Source of the DNA: Catellatospora tritici
GTDB taxonomy: Bacteria > Actinomycetota > Actinomycetes > Mycobacteriales > Micromonosporaceae
Assembly (NCBI RefSeq): GCF_019083965.1
Contig: NZ_JAHRCY010000015.1
Coordinates: forward strand, 62,001 to 126,000
DNA: 64,000 nucleotides
Direction of reading: 5' to 3'
Below the pieces are notes generated by a model, which saw only the letters and a list, made by a program, of their open reading frames with translations, had not been told where the DNA came from and ran no database searches. A program made the position numbers and the translations under genes. Of the stretch, positions 28,231-36,566 are shown in pieces. The number at the start of each line of letters is the position of its first letter. Position 1 is the stretch's first letter.

Positions 28231-30240
28231 TCAGGCCAGGTCGACGGTGGCGCGCAGGCGGCGGGCTTCGGCCAGGTACGCGTCGGACAGGCCGTGGCGG
28301 CCGTCGCCCCGGTGCAGCTCACCGAGCCGGTGCGCGGTCTGCGCCTGGGCGCGCCGGTCCCCGATCCGTTCGAATATCTCCAGCGCCGTGGTGAGCCGGT
28401 TCACCGCCAACTCCGGCGACTCCAGCCCGGCCAGGTCGGTCAGGCAGTACGCGGCACAGTGGCTGTCGCCGAGCCCCGCGAACCGGTCCAGCGCCGAGGT
28501 CAGCGACGCCCGCGCGTCACTCAGCTCGCCGCGCCGCAGTCGGGTCAGGCCGAGTTGGCGGGTCAGCAGCGCGGTGCGGTGCTCGTCGCCGATCTCCTCC
28601 GCCAACTGCAGCCCGGCCGTGAAGTGGTGCTGCGCCATGGCCAGCTCGCCCCGGGCCAGGCACACCATGCCCAGCGCCCCCTGGGCGTACGCCTCACCGT
28701 GGCGGTGCTCCAGCTCGGTGTAGGCCGCCAGCGCCTGCTCGTAGCAGTCATACGCCTCGTCGAACTCGTCCCGGACGCGGTGCACGGTGCCCAGGCCCGC
28801 CAGCGCGGCGGCCAGCCCGTACAGGTTGCCCAGGCGCGCGAACAGCAGGCGGGCCCGGCTGAACGCCTCGGCCGCGTGCGCGTAGTCGTCGCGGTACAGG
28901 TGCAGTTGCCCCAGTCCGCGCAGGGTGACCGCCTCGCCCAGCGGGTTGCCCGCGGCCCGGCAGGCCGCCAGTGCCGCCCGGTGCGTCTGCTCCCACTCGG
29001 CGGTGTGGCCGCCCAGGTCGAACCAGGCGACCATGGCGTGCGCGAGTTCCCAGGCCAGGTCGTCCAGGCCGGTGGCGGCGGCCGCGGCGACGGCGCCCAG
29101 CAGGCCGTCCCGCTCGGCGGCGAACCAGGCGATCGGGTCGCGGGTCAGCTCGTCGGCGTCGGGCACCGGCCAGCGGGCGGCCACGGTGAGGCCGGGGCCG
29201 AACACCTGCGGCGGCAGCGCCGCACCGGCCCGTTCGGCCAGCATCAGATATCCGCCCAGCACCCGACTCAGCGCCGCCTCGATGCCCTCGCCGGGCAGGT
29301 CCGGGGCGAGCAGGCCGACCAGCACCGGCATTCCGTAGCGAGGGCGGCCCAGGGGGTCGGGCGCGGCCGGGCGCAGCAGTCGACCCCGGTCCAGGGCCTC
29401 GATCACTTCGGTCGCGTCCCGACGGTCCAGCAGCGCGGCGGGCACCCAGGCGGGGACCGCGGTCGCGCCCAGCCGGGCCAGGCCCCGCAGCACCAGGGCG
29501 GCGGCCCCGTCGAGCCGTTGCGCGTCGGCGCTGGTGCCGTGCTCGACCAGCAGCGTGCGGTGCAGGCGGCGCAGCGGCTCGCCCGGTTCCACGCCCAGCT
29601 CGGCGGTGAGGGTGCGCCGCGCCACCGCGTACGCCGACAGCGCCTCGGCCCGCTGCCCCGAGTCGCGCAGCGCCGTCACCAGCAGCAGCCACGCCTGTTC
29701 GCCGAGCGGATCCTCGCCGACCAGCTGCCGTAGCTCCTCGATCGCCTCATCGGGGCGGCCCGCCTCGATGCACAGCCGGGCCCGCTGCTGGCGGGCGGCC
29801 CGCCGCAGCTCGACCAGGCGGCTCACCTCGCCGTTCCACAGTGGCGACGGGGGCAGGTTCTCCACCGGCTCGCCGCGCCACAGCAGCAGCGCCTGTTCGA
29901 TCGCCGGGCGGTCGGTGCCGCGCACGTGCCGCTCGAAGCTCAGCGCGTCCAGTTCCGCCTCGGCCAGCTCGAGCCGGTAGCCGGGCGGCAGCCGTCGTAA
30001 CCGGTGCTCGCCCAGCAGTGCCCGCAGCGAGCTGACGTACGTCTGGACGTTGGCCAGGGCAGAGCGCGGGGCCTCCTGCGGCCACAGCACCTCGACCAGG
30101 TGGTCCACCGAGACGGTGCGGCCGTGGTGCAGCGCCAGGGTGGCCAGCAGTTGGCGTGGCTTCACCCCGTCCACGGGCACCGTCACGCCGCCCAGCCGCA
30201 GCTCGAGCGGACCGAGGATGCGTAGTTCCAGCCGATCCAT
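28231..30240 (-). CDS. SARP-family activator with TPR domain (AfsR-like, no NB-ARC)
   Basis: 669-residue transcriptional regulator. Residues 1-95 are an OmpR-like winged helix (LRILGPLELRLGG, GVKPRQLLATLALHHGRTVS, LVEVLWPQEAPRSALANVQTYVSSLR), then a bacterial transcriptional activation domain (FERHVRG..., to ~250: ELGVEPGEPLRRLHR). AfsR proteins then have an NB-ARC ATPase; here I see no Walker A, only a helical middle, followed by TPRs (~430-669, for example AYDCYEQALAAYTELEHRHGEAYAQGALG). Start ATG 30240 gives the canonical SARP N-terminus. Divergent from the M23 peptidase; heptamer repeats in between are a likely target. Secondary-metabolite role cannot be inferred as no pathway is adjacent. 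Confidence 0.92.
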   Translation of the reverse strand: MDRLELRILGPLELRLGGVTVPVDGVKPRQLLATLALHHGRTVSVDHLVEVLWPQEAPRSALANVQTYVSSLRALLGEHRLRRLPPGYRLELAEAELDALSFERHVRGTDRPAIEQALLLWRGEPVENLPPSPLWNGEVSRLVELRRAARQQRARLCIEAGRPDEAIEELRQLVGEDPLGEQAWLLLVTALRDSGQRAEALSAYAVARRTLTAELGVEPGEPLRRLHRTLLVEHGTSADAQRLDGAAALVLRGLARLGATAVPAWVPAALLDRRDATEVIEALDRGRLLRPAAPDPLGRPRYGMPVLVGLLAPDLPGEGIEAALSRVLGGYLMLAERAGAALPPQVFGPGLTVAARWPVPDADELTRDPIAWFAAERDGLLGAVAAAAATGLDDLAWELAHAMVAWFDLGGHTAEWEQTHRAALAACRAAGNPLGEAVTLRGLGQLHLYRDDYAHAAEAFSRARLLFARLGNLYGLAAALAGLGTVHRVRDEFDEAYDCYEQALAAYTELEHRHGEAYAQGALGMVCLARGELAMAQHHFTAGLQLAEEIGDEHRTALLTRQLGLTRLRRGELSDARASLTSALDRFAGLGDSHCAAYCLTDLAGLESPELAVNRLTTALEIFERIGDRRAQAQTAHRLGELHRGDGRHGLSDAYLAEARRLRATVDLA

Positions 30241-30338
30241 CGCCAACCCACCCAGGAGCGCATGACCGAAGCGTCGATGATCGCCGTCTGTGAGCCTACG
30301 CGTGGTCGCCTGTTCGGACCAGAGCGCTGAGCTGAACG

Positions 30339-30367
30339 GCTGTAGTCGTTCTGGAGGCGGTCTGGAG
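30339..30367 (+). promoter_or_regulatory. SARP-type heptamer direct repeats
   Basis: Three heptamers at an 11-bp period with 4-base spacers: GCTGTAG (30339-30345), TCTGGAG (30350-30356), TCTGGAG (30361-30367). SARP proteins are known to bind heptameric direct repeats spaced by one DNA turn near the -35 region. The array lies 80-108 bases before the M23 peptidase start and 100-127 bases from the SARP start. Confidence 0.6.
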
Positions 30368-30446
30368 CGCGGAGGGTGACGCTGTGCCCACCCCGCGCAG
30401 CACGCGACCCCCGGCACCCGACCCCCGACCGTGAGGAGCTCTTTCC

Positions 30447-31223
30447 GTGCACCGTAACCGCATCCGGCTGGCTGTTATGGTCCTGGCCGCCGCGGCGGCG
30501 CTGGCCGTACCGGCCTCGCCCGCCATGGCCGCGCCGACGTTCAAGGTCCCCTTCCCCTGCAACCAGGCCTGGTCCGGGCAGACCCGGTCCGACCACAGCC
30601 CGGCCTACGCCATCGACTTCAACCGCACCGACGACCTGGGCGACCCGGTCGTGGCCAGCGCGCCCGGCACCGTCGACGTGGTGACCAACCTGGGCGACAC
30701 CAGCTACGGCAAGTACGTGCGGATCAACCACGGCAGCGGCTACACCACGTACTACGCGCACCTCAACAGCTTCAACGTGTCGGTGGGCCAGACGGTCAAG
30801 TACGGGACCGTGATCGGGTACGTCGGCACGACCGGCGGCTCGACCGGCCCGCACCTGCACTACGAGCAGCGGCTCAACGGCAACGACATCCAGGCGAAGT
30901 TCAACGGCGTGACCGCTTTGTACTGGGGCACCAAGACGTACACCAGTGACAACGGCTGCTCCGGCGGCGCAGCCTCCGGCACGGTCAACACCGCGGGCAC
31001 GGCGCTGACGGTTCGCTCCGGGCCGGGCACCGGCTACAGCTCGGTCGGCACGGTCGCCGACGGCGCAACGGTCAGCATCTTCTGCCAGACCACCGGCACC
31101 ACGGTCACCGGCACGTACGGCACCAGCAACATCTGGGACCGCATCGGCTCCGGCCGTTACGTCTCCGACGCCTACGTGTACACCGGCTACGACGGCTTCA
31201 TCCCGGGCGTTCCCCGCTGCTAG
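30447..31223 (+). CDS. Secreted M23-type peptidase with C-terminal SH3b-like domain
   Basis: 258 residues with a signal peptide cleaved at AMA-A (residue 28). The lysostaphin-fold metallopeptidase domain has zinc ligands His50 and Asp57 (SDHSPAYAIDF), the catalytic YYAHL (His105) and GPHLHYE (136-140). It should hydrolyse peptidoglycan cross-bridges or be a lytic factor. Residues ~178-250 look like a bacterial SH3 domain (ALTVRSGPGTGYSSVGTV...), used for wall binding, with three cysteines overall outside the active site. Start GTG 30447 follows GAGGAGC. Divergent from the SARP gene, with its heptamer repeats upstream, so it may be a SARP target. Confidence 0.9.
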   Translation: MHRNRIRLAVMVLAAAAALAVPASPAMAAPTFKVPFPCNQAWSGQTRSDHSPAYAIDFNRTDDLGDPVVASAPGTVDVVTNLGDTSYGKYVRINHGSGYTTYYAHLNSFNVSVGQTVKYGTVIGYVGTTGGSTGPHLHYEQRLNGNDIQAKFNGVTALYWGTKTYTSDNGCSGGAASGTVNTAGTALTVRSGPGTGYSSVGTVADGATVSIFCQTTGTTVTGTYGTSNIWDRIGSGRYVSDAYVYTGYDGFIPGVPRC

Positions 31224-31238
31224 CGCCGCCTCCTCCGG

Positions 31239-31342
31239 TTCGTGCGGTCTCGGGGAGACCGCACGAAAAGCGGGCGCGATAACGGCACTTCCCCGAAACC
31301 GCAGCCGTCTCGCCTCGGACATGTCTCGGGGCGAGACGGCTG
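31239..31342. repeat. Family-B-related double hairpin (B3)
   Basis: A 13-bp stem with a three-base loop (31239-31251 with 31255-31267; TTCGTGCGGTCTC) is followed by the family motif half TTCCCCGAAACCGCAG and then a second 13-bp stem, 31302-31314 with 31330-31342 (CAGCCGTCTCGCC). Located between the M23 and phytoene synthase genes, both on +, so it may end the former and precede the promoter of the latter. Confidence 0.75.
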
Positions 31343-31412
31343 TCACGTGTGTGCTGGTCAGTGACGCGCAGGTCGGTAGGATGCGCCGGGACCAGGCGGG
31401 GAGGGTGCACGG

Positions 31413-32324
31413 ATGACGGCGACGGCGGTGACGGCTGCCGCGGTGCCCGAGGCGCTGGCCGACGCGTACGCCCGCTGCCGGGACCTGCACCGCCGCCACG
31501 GCCGCAGCTACTACCTCGCCACCCGCCTGCTGCCCGCCTGGAAGCGCCCCCACGTGCACGCGCTGTATGGCTTCGCCCGCCACGCCGACGAGATCGTCGA
31601 CAGCACCGACGCGATCCCGGTCGCTGAACGCGCCCGCCGCCTGCGCGACTTCGCCGACCGGTGCACCGCCGGGCTGCGCGGCGCCCGGGTCGACGACCCG
31701 ATCCTGCCCGCGGTGCTGCACACGGCGGCCGTGTTCGCCCTGGACCCGGCCGACTTCGCGGCATTCTTCGACAGCATGGCGATGGACCTGACCGTCAGCC
31801 GGTACGCGGACTATCCGGCACTACTGTCGTACATGGAGGGTTCGGCGGCGGTGATCGGCACACTGATGCTGCCGCTGCTGGAACCCACCGACGCCGACGC
31901 GGCCCGGGAACCGGCGCGCCAGCTCGGGCTGGCGTTCCAGCTCACCAACTTCCTGCGCGACGTCGCCGAGGATCTCGCCCGCGACCGCATCTACCTGCCG
32001 CAACAAGACCTGGCCCGGTTCGGTGTCATGCCCGCCGACCTCTACGACGCCGCAGCCCGCCGCCGGGCCACGGAGCCGATCAAGGCGCTCATCGCGTACG
32101 AGATCGAACGTGCCCGCGCCCACTACACCGCCGCCGCACCAGGCCTCGACCTGCTCCCCGGCCCCTCCGGCACCTGCGTACGCGCCGCGTACGCCCTCTA
32201 CGCCGCCATCCTGACCGAGATCGAGCGCGCCGACCACGACGTCTTCACCCGCCGCGCCGCCGTCCCCACCCACCGCCGCGCCGCCCTCCTCACCCGCACT
32301 CTCCTCCCCCACGCCCTGCGGTAA
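31413..32324 (+). CDS. Phytoene/squalene synthase family prenyltransferase
   Basis: 303 residues, head-to-head condensation of prenyl diphosphates. Both Asp-rich motifs are present: HADEIVD (57-63) and FLRDVAEDLARDRIYLP (180-196), plus QLTNF. The overall pattern (AYARCRDLHRRHGRSYYLATRLLP) is that of bacterial CrtB or hopanoid-path HpnC/HpnD, which sequence alone does not separate. No carotenoid or hopanoid partner genes are in the window, so it may be a lone enzyme or belong to a cluster elsewhere. ATG 31413 has GGGGAGGG upstream. Convergent with the ThuA/GSDH gene, with two family-A repeats between. Confidence 0.88.
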   Translation: MTATAVTAAAVPEALADAYARCRDLHRRHGRSYYLATRLLPAWKRPHVHALYGFARHADEIVDSTDAIPVAERARRLRDFADRCTAGLRGARVDDPILPAVLHTAAVFALDPADFAAFFDSMAMDLTVSRYADYPALLSYMEGSAAVIGTLMLPLLEPTDADAAREPARQLGLAFQLTNFLRDVAEDLARDRIYLPQQDLARFGVMPADLYDAAARRRATEPIKALIAYEIERARAHYTAAAPGLDLLPGPSGTCVRAAYALYAAILTEIERADHDVFTRRAAVPTHRRAALLTRTLLPHALR

Positions 32325-32372
32325 GGAAGGGCCCCTTCTTATCGCTTTCCGTAGAAGAAGGGCCCCTTCTTG
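32322..32372. repeat. Family-A palindromic repeat (A4)
   Basis: AAGGAAGGGCCCCTTCTT and AGAAGGGCCCCTTCTT, separated by ATCGCTTTCCGTAGA, make nested hairpins. Begins within three bases of the phytoene synthase stop codon, so it can work as its terminator. Nearest to A5, 55 bases on. Confidence 0.9.
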
Positions 32373-32427
32373 ACTTCGGGCCGTCGTTCCGGGGATCGCG
32401 CTCCGGTGTGCGTCGCGGGCCAGGCGT

Positions 32428-32479
32428 CAGGAAGGGCCCCTGCTACATCGCAAAGCGACAAGAAGGGGCCCTTCCTTAC
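32428..32479. repeat. Family-A palindromic repeat (A5)
   Basis: AGGAAGGGCCCCTGCTACATCGCAAAGCGACAAG and a right arm AAGAAGGGGCCCTTCCTTAC; given as separate arms, the left core is GGAAGGGCCCCTGC with one mismatch. Orientation of the two arms relative to A4 is reversed. It lies 12 bases from the stop of the ThuA/GSDH gene. Confidence 0.88.
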
Positions 32480-32491
32480 TTCACAGCGGGG

Positions 32492-35400
32492 TTAGGGGGA
32501 GTAGACCTCGAACTCGAAGAGGCTGTAGCCCCAGGCGGTGGCGCGGGTGGTGCCGTTGATGCGGACGTAGCGGCCCGAGCCGGTCAGGCCGGTCAGGTCG
32601 TCGGTGCCGCCGTCGCCGCCGGTCACCGAACGGATCGTCGTCCAGGTGGTGCCGTCGTTGGACGTCTGCACCTGGTACGCCGAGCCGTACGCCGCCTCCC
32701 AGAAGAGGCGGACCCGACTGATCGGCATGGTGGAGCCGAGGTCGATCCGGATCCACTGCGGGTCGCTGAACGCACTGGACCAGCGGGCGCCGGTGGTGGC
32801 GCCGTCGACCACCGCGGTGGCGGGCGTGCCCGCGTTCTCGGTGCTGGACGCGGTGACCGGCTTGTTCAGCGCCACGTTCGTCGAGGTGGGCGGAGTGGAG
32901 CCGCCGCCGTAGACCTCGAACGACCACAGCGAGTAGCCGTAGGCCGTGGCCCGGGTGGTCCCGTAGACGCGGACGTAGCGGCCTGAACCGGTCAGGCCGG
33001 TCAGGTCGTCGGTGCCGCCGTCACCACCGGTCACCGAGCGGATCGTGGTCCAGGTGGCGGCGTCGTTGGACGTCTGGATCTGGTACGCCGAGCCGTACGC
33101 CGCCTCCCAGGTGAGCTTCACCTGGTTGATGGTCTTGGTCGAGCCCAGGTCCACGTAGATCCACTGCGGGTCGCTGAACGCGCTGGCCCAGCGGGTCGTG
33201 CCCGAGCCGTCCACCGCCGCCGAGGCGGGCGTGCCCGCGTTCTCGGTGCTGGAGGCGACGGCGGGCCGGTTGCGGGCGAGGTCGCCGCCCGGGTCCGGCG
33301 GCTGGGTGCCGCCCGGCCCGAAGGCGAACTCGTCGATGTCGAAGAGTGAGCCCGCGGCGCCCTTGAACACCAGGTAGAGCGGACCGGAGGTGGTGGACGG
33401 GGTGATGGTGCCGTTGACGGTGACCCAGTTGGCCCAGCCGCCGGTCGGGGCGACCGTGAGCGTGCCCGCCAGCGGGCCGGTGGTGGAGCCGGTGTGGAAC
33501 TCGATGGTGCCGCCCACCCCGGCCGAGGCGACCCGGGCCGAGACGGTGGTGACCCCGGTCAGGTTGTACGGCGTGAACGAGATCCAGTCTCCGTTCTCGA
33601 TGAACCCGACCGCCGACCCGCCGTTGGCCCCGGCGTTCGCGCTGGGCTGCACGCCCTGGCTGGCGCCGAAGTGCTCGGCCTGCCGCGTACGCGGCTGGGC
33701 GACGTTGGTGGCGTGCGTGGTCAGCGCGGGCTGGCCGTTGGCGCCGTTGTCGGTGTACTCCGCGTCGAACACCCCGAAGATGTTGGCCGCGGTGTCGTGC
33801 TCACCGTCCTTGGTCGTCTGGATCGCACCCGTGCACCCGTTCTTGCTGGTGATCGGGTGGCCGTGGGTGTCGTGGCCGAGGATGTAGCTGACCTTGACCC
33901 GGTTGCAGTCGATGGTCCCGTCCTCGGGGTCGGTCACGGTGACCTGGTAGTTCACCACGTCGCCGAAGCTGAACACCTGGCCGTTGGCGGGCAGCGTCAG
34001 CGTCACGGTCGGCGCGTTGTTGCCTACCGTGATGATCACACTGGCGTTGCCGGTCTTGCCCGTGCTGTCCTTCAGGGTCAGCGTGGCGGTGCGCTGGCCG
34101 ACCGTGCTGTAGGTGAAGCTCGGGTTGGCCGCGGTCGAGTCGACCGTGCCGTTGGTGTCGAAGTCCCAGGCGTAGGTGAACGGGTCGCCATCGGGGTCGT
34201 AGCTGCCCGCCGAGGAGAAGTTGACCGTCAGCGGCGCGCCGCCGGAGGTCCTGCTCGGCGTCACCACGGCCACCGGCGGGCGGCCCAGGCGGGCGTACTC
34301 GATACGGTAGACCGCCGAGTTGGCGTCGCCGCCGAACCAGCCGGTGCCGTAGTCCAGGACGTAGAGCGCGCCGTCGGGGCCGAACTCCATATCCATGACC
34401 TGCGTACCCGTGTACGGGAACGGGTTGATCTTCAGGTACTTGCCGTCGGCGCCGATCACGAAGTTCTTGATCCAGCGACCGCCGAACTCACCGTGGAAGT
34501 AGGTGCCGTTGTAGTACGCCGGGAACGCCACCGGGGAGGTGTTGTTCGGGTCGTACCGGTAGACCGGGCCGCCCATCGGCGCCATGCCGCCGCCGCCCAT
34601 GTCGGCCGGGCTGCCGCCGTTGTACGGCACCCAGGCCGGGGTCAGCGCGGGCAGCGTGGTGATGCCGGTGTTGTTGGGCGAGTTGTTGGTCGGCCCGCCC
34701 GCGCAGTTGTACTTGCCCAGCGACGGCCCCGACGGGAAGACCCACTCGTTGTACGCGTCACCGAAGCTGGAGCAGTACGGCCAGCCGTAGAAGCCCGGCG
34801 CGGTGATCCGGGAGATCTCCACCTGCGCCGCCGGACCCCGGTTCGGGTCGGCCGTGCCCGCGTCCGGACCGTAGTCGCCGAGGTAGACGACGCCGGTGCC
34901 CTTGTCGACGCTCATCCGGAACGGGTTGCGGAAGCCCATCGCGTAGATCTCAGGGCGGGTCTTGGCGGTGCCCGGCGCGAACATGTTGCCCGCCGGGATG
35001 GTGTAGCCGCCCGCGGCGCTCGGCTTGATCCGCAGCACCTTGCCCCGCAGGTCGTTGCTGTTGGCCGCGGTGCGCTGCGCGTCGTAGGCCGGGTTGCGAT
35101 CGGTCCGCTCGTCCAGCGGCGCGTAGCCGCCGGAGTCGAACGGGTTCGAGTCGTCGCCGGTGGACAGGTACAGGTTGCCCGCGGCGTCGAAGTCGATGTC
35201 ACCGCCGACGTGGCAACACATGCCCCGGCTGGTCGGCACGTCCAGCACGGTCACCTGCGTGGCCGGGTCGATGGTGTTGTCGGCCCGGACCGTGAACCGG
35301 GCCAGCCGGTTCACCCCGTTCCACGGTGCGAAGTCCGCCGCGGTGCCGGTGGACGGCGCGTCCCCGGCCGGAGTGGACAGCGGTGGGGCGTAGTAGATGT

Positions 35401-36427
35401 ACACCCAGCGGTTGGTGGCGAAGCCGGGGTCTGCCTTGATGCTCTGCATCCCCTCCTCGTCGTGGCTGTACACCGGCAGCGTCAGCGCCACCTTGGTGTT
35501 GCCGTCGACGTCGGTGTAACGGACCACGCCCTCGCGCGAAGTGTGCAGCACACCCCGGTTCGGCAGCACGGTGAGGCCCATCGGCTCGCCCGTCTCGGCC
35601 ACGCCCTTGGCCAGGGTGACCTGCGAGAAGTTGCTGCTGACCGTGGCCCCGCAGTCGGCGGTCACCGCCCCGGCCGCGGTGCGGATGCCGCCGAGCAGGT
35701 GCGCCCGGAAGTTGGCCTCGCTGTAGCTCTCGATGGTGTGACCGCCGCCGGTGTACCAGGCCCGGCCGCCGTCGTAGTTCTGGCACCAGGCGATCGGGTG
35801 GTCGATGCCCATCGTGCCGCCCGCGTAGCTGGTCTCGTCCAAGGTCGCCAGCACGTGCGCCTTGCCCCGCACGTTGGTCTGGTACGAGTACCACTCGTCG
35901 AACCGGTTCCACTTCTCCGGCAGGCTCACCGTCGACGGGTGGACGTGGTCGGCCACCTTCACGGTGGCGTTGGCCGGGGCGGGGTGGTTGCTGAAGTACG
36001 CGCCGACCAGGTTGCCGTACCAGGGCCAGGTGTACTCGGTGTCGGACGCGGCGTGCACGCCGACGTAGCCGCCACCGGCCCGGATGTAGCGCTCGAACGC
36101 CGCCTGCTGCGTGGCGTCGAGCACGTCACCGGTGGTGGACAGCCAGATCACGGCCTTGAACCGAGCCAGGTTCGCATCGTTGAACTGGGCCGCGTCCTCG
36201 GTCGCCTCGACGGCGAAGTTGTTCGCCGTGCCCAGCTGCTGGATCGCGGTGATGCCGGCGGGGATGGAGTCGTGCCGGAAACCGGCGGTCTTGGAGAAGA
36301 TCAGCACGGTGAAGTCGGGTGCCGCGCTGGCCGGCGTGGCCGACCAGGCGGTTCCCGCCAACACCAGCGCGGCGACCGCTAGGACGCTCAGGAGCCGGCG
36401 CCATCCCGGGGGACGGTTGGTGAGCAT
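32492..36427 (-). CDS. Secreted multidomain ThuA / glucose-sorbosone dehydrogenase / PKD / CBM6 / discoidin protein
   Basis: 1311 residues, exported (signal MLTNRPPGWRRLLSVLAVAA, cleavage near ASA-A). Order: ThuA-like domain (~45-260; FSKTAGFRHDSIPAGI ... YVGVHAASDTEYTWPWYGNLVG), GSDH beta-propeller for sugar or sorbosone-like substrates (~270-720; CCHVGGDIDFDAAGNLYLST, NPFRMSVDKGTGVVYLGDYG), PKD (~725-810), a CBM6-like region (~930-1020) and two F5/8 type C discoidin domains (~1050-1180, ~1190-1311) that are near-identical to each other. ATG 36427 has AGGAAGGA upstream. Downstream of the sugar operon but behind its terminator. Likely an extracellular carbohydrate-oxidising enzyme. Confidence 0.92.
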   Translation of the reverse strand: MLTNRPPGWRRLLSVLAVAALVLAGTAWSATPASAAPDFTVLIFSKTAGFRHDSIPAGITAIQQLGTANNFAVEATEDAAQFNDANLARFKAVIWLSTTGDVLDATQQAAFERYIRAGGGYVGVHAASDTEYTWPWYGNLVGAYFSNHPAPANATVKVADHVHPSTVSLPEKWNRFDEWYSYQTNVRGKAHVLATLDETSYAGGTMGIDHPIAWCQNYDGGRAWYTGGGHTIESYSEANFRAHLLGGIRTAAGAVTADCGATVSSNFSQVTLAKGVAETGEPMGLTVLPNRGVLHTSREGVVRYTDVDGNTKVALTLPVYSHDEEGMQSIKADPGFATNRWVYIYYAPPLSTPAGDAPSTGTAADFAPWNGVNRLARFTVRADNTIDPATQVTVLDVPTSRGMCCHVGGDIDFDAAGNLYLSTGDDSNPFDSGGYAPLDERTDRNPAYDAQRTAANSNDLRGKVLRIKPSAAGGYTIPAGNMFAPGTAKTRPEIYAMGFRNPFRMSVDKGTGVVYLGDYGPDAGTADPNRGPAAQVEISRITAPGFYGWPYCSSFGDAYNEWVFPSGPSLGKYNCAGGPTNNSPNNTGITTLPALTPAWVPYNGGSPADMGGGGMAPMGGPVYRYDPNNTSPVAFPAYYNGTYFHGEFGGRWIKNFVIGADGKYLKINPFPYTGTQVMDMEFGPDGALYVLDYGTGWFGGDANSAVYRIEYARLGRPPVAVVTPSRTSGGAPLTVNFSSAGSYDPDGDPFTYAWDFDTNGTVDSTAANPSFTYSTVGQRTATLTLKDSTGKTGNASVIITVGNNAPTVTLTLPANGQVFSFGDVVNYQVTVTDPEDGTIDCNRVKVSYILGHDTHGHPITSKNGCTGAIQTTKDGEHDTAANIFGVFDAEYTDNGANGQPALTTHATNVAQPRTRQAEHFGASQGVQPSANAGANGGSAVGFIENGDWISFTPYNLTGVTTVSARVASAGVGGTIEFHTGSTTGPLAGTLTVAPTGGWANWVTVNGTITPSTTSGPLYLVFKGAAGSLFDIDEFAFGPGGTQPPDPGGDLARNRPAVASSTENAGTPASAAVDGSGTTRWASAFSDPQWIYVDLGSTKTINQVKLTWEAAYGSAYQIQTSNDAATWTTIRSVTGGDGGTDDLTGLTGSGRYVRVYGTTRATAYGYSLWSFEVYGGGSTPPTSTNVALNKPVTASSTENAGTPATAVVDGATTGARWSSAFSDPQWIRIDLGSTMPISRVRLFWEAAYGSAYQVQTSNDGTTWTTIRSVTGGDGGTDDLTGLTGSGRYVRINGTTRATAWGYSLFEFEVYSP

Positions 36428-36488
36428 GGACAGGGGTCCTTCCTGTGGGAGAGGAAGGACGTGCACAGGGGCACGTCCCGTGTCACAG

Positions 36489-36513
36489 CCCCCGCCGCAG
36501 GGCGCGGCGGGGG
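36489..36513 (-). terminator. Terminator of the sugar operon
   Basis: CCCCCGCCGC (36489-36498) and GCGGCGGGGG (36504-36513) form a 10-bp stem with a five-base loop, 53 bases past the isomerase stop. It separates the operon from the ThuA/GSDH gene, which therefore should have its own promoter. Confidence 0.75.
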
Positions 36514-36566
36514 TGTTGCTCACGCGCTCGCCGGCGCGCGTGAGAGTCAGTGGTGCCCGCCGCGTC

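Noticed and set aside
32492..36427. Plus-strand frame of 962 codons (33494-36382) opposite the ThuA/GSDH gene
   Set aside because: Antisense to a gene with signal peptide and recognised domains; product is Val/Arg/Gly-rich without motifs.
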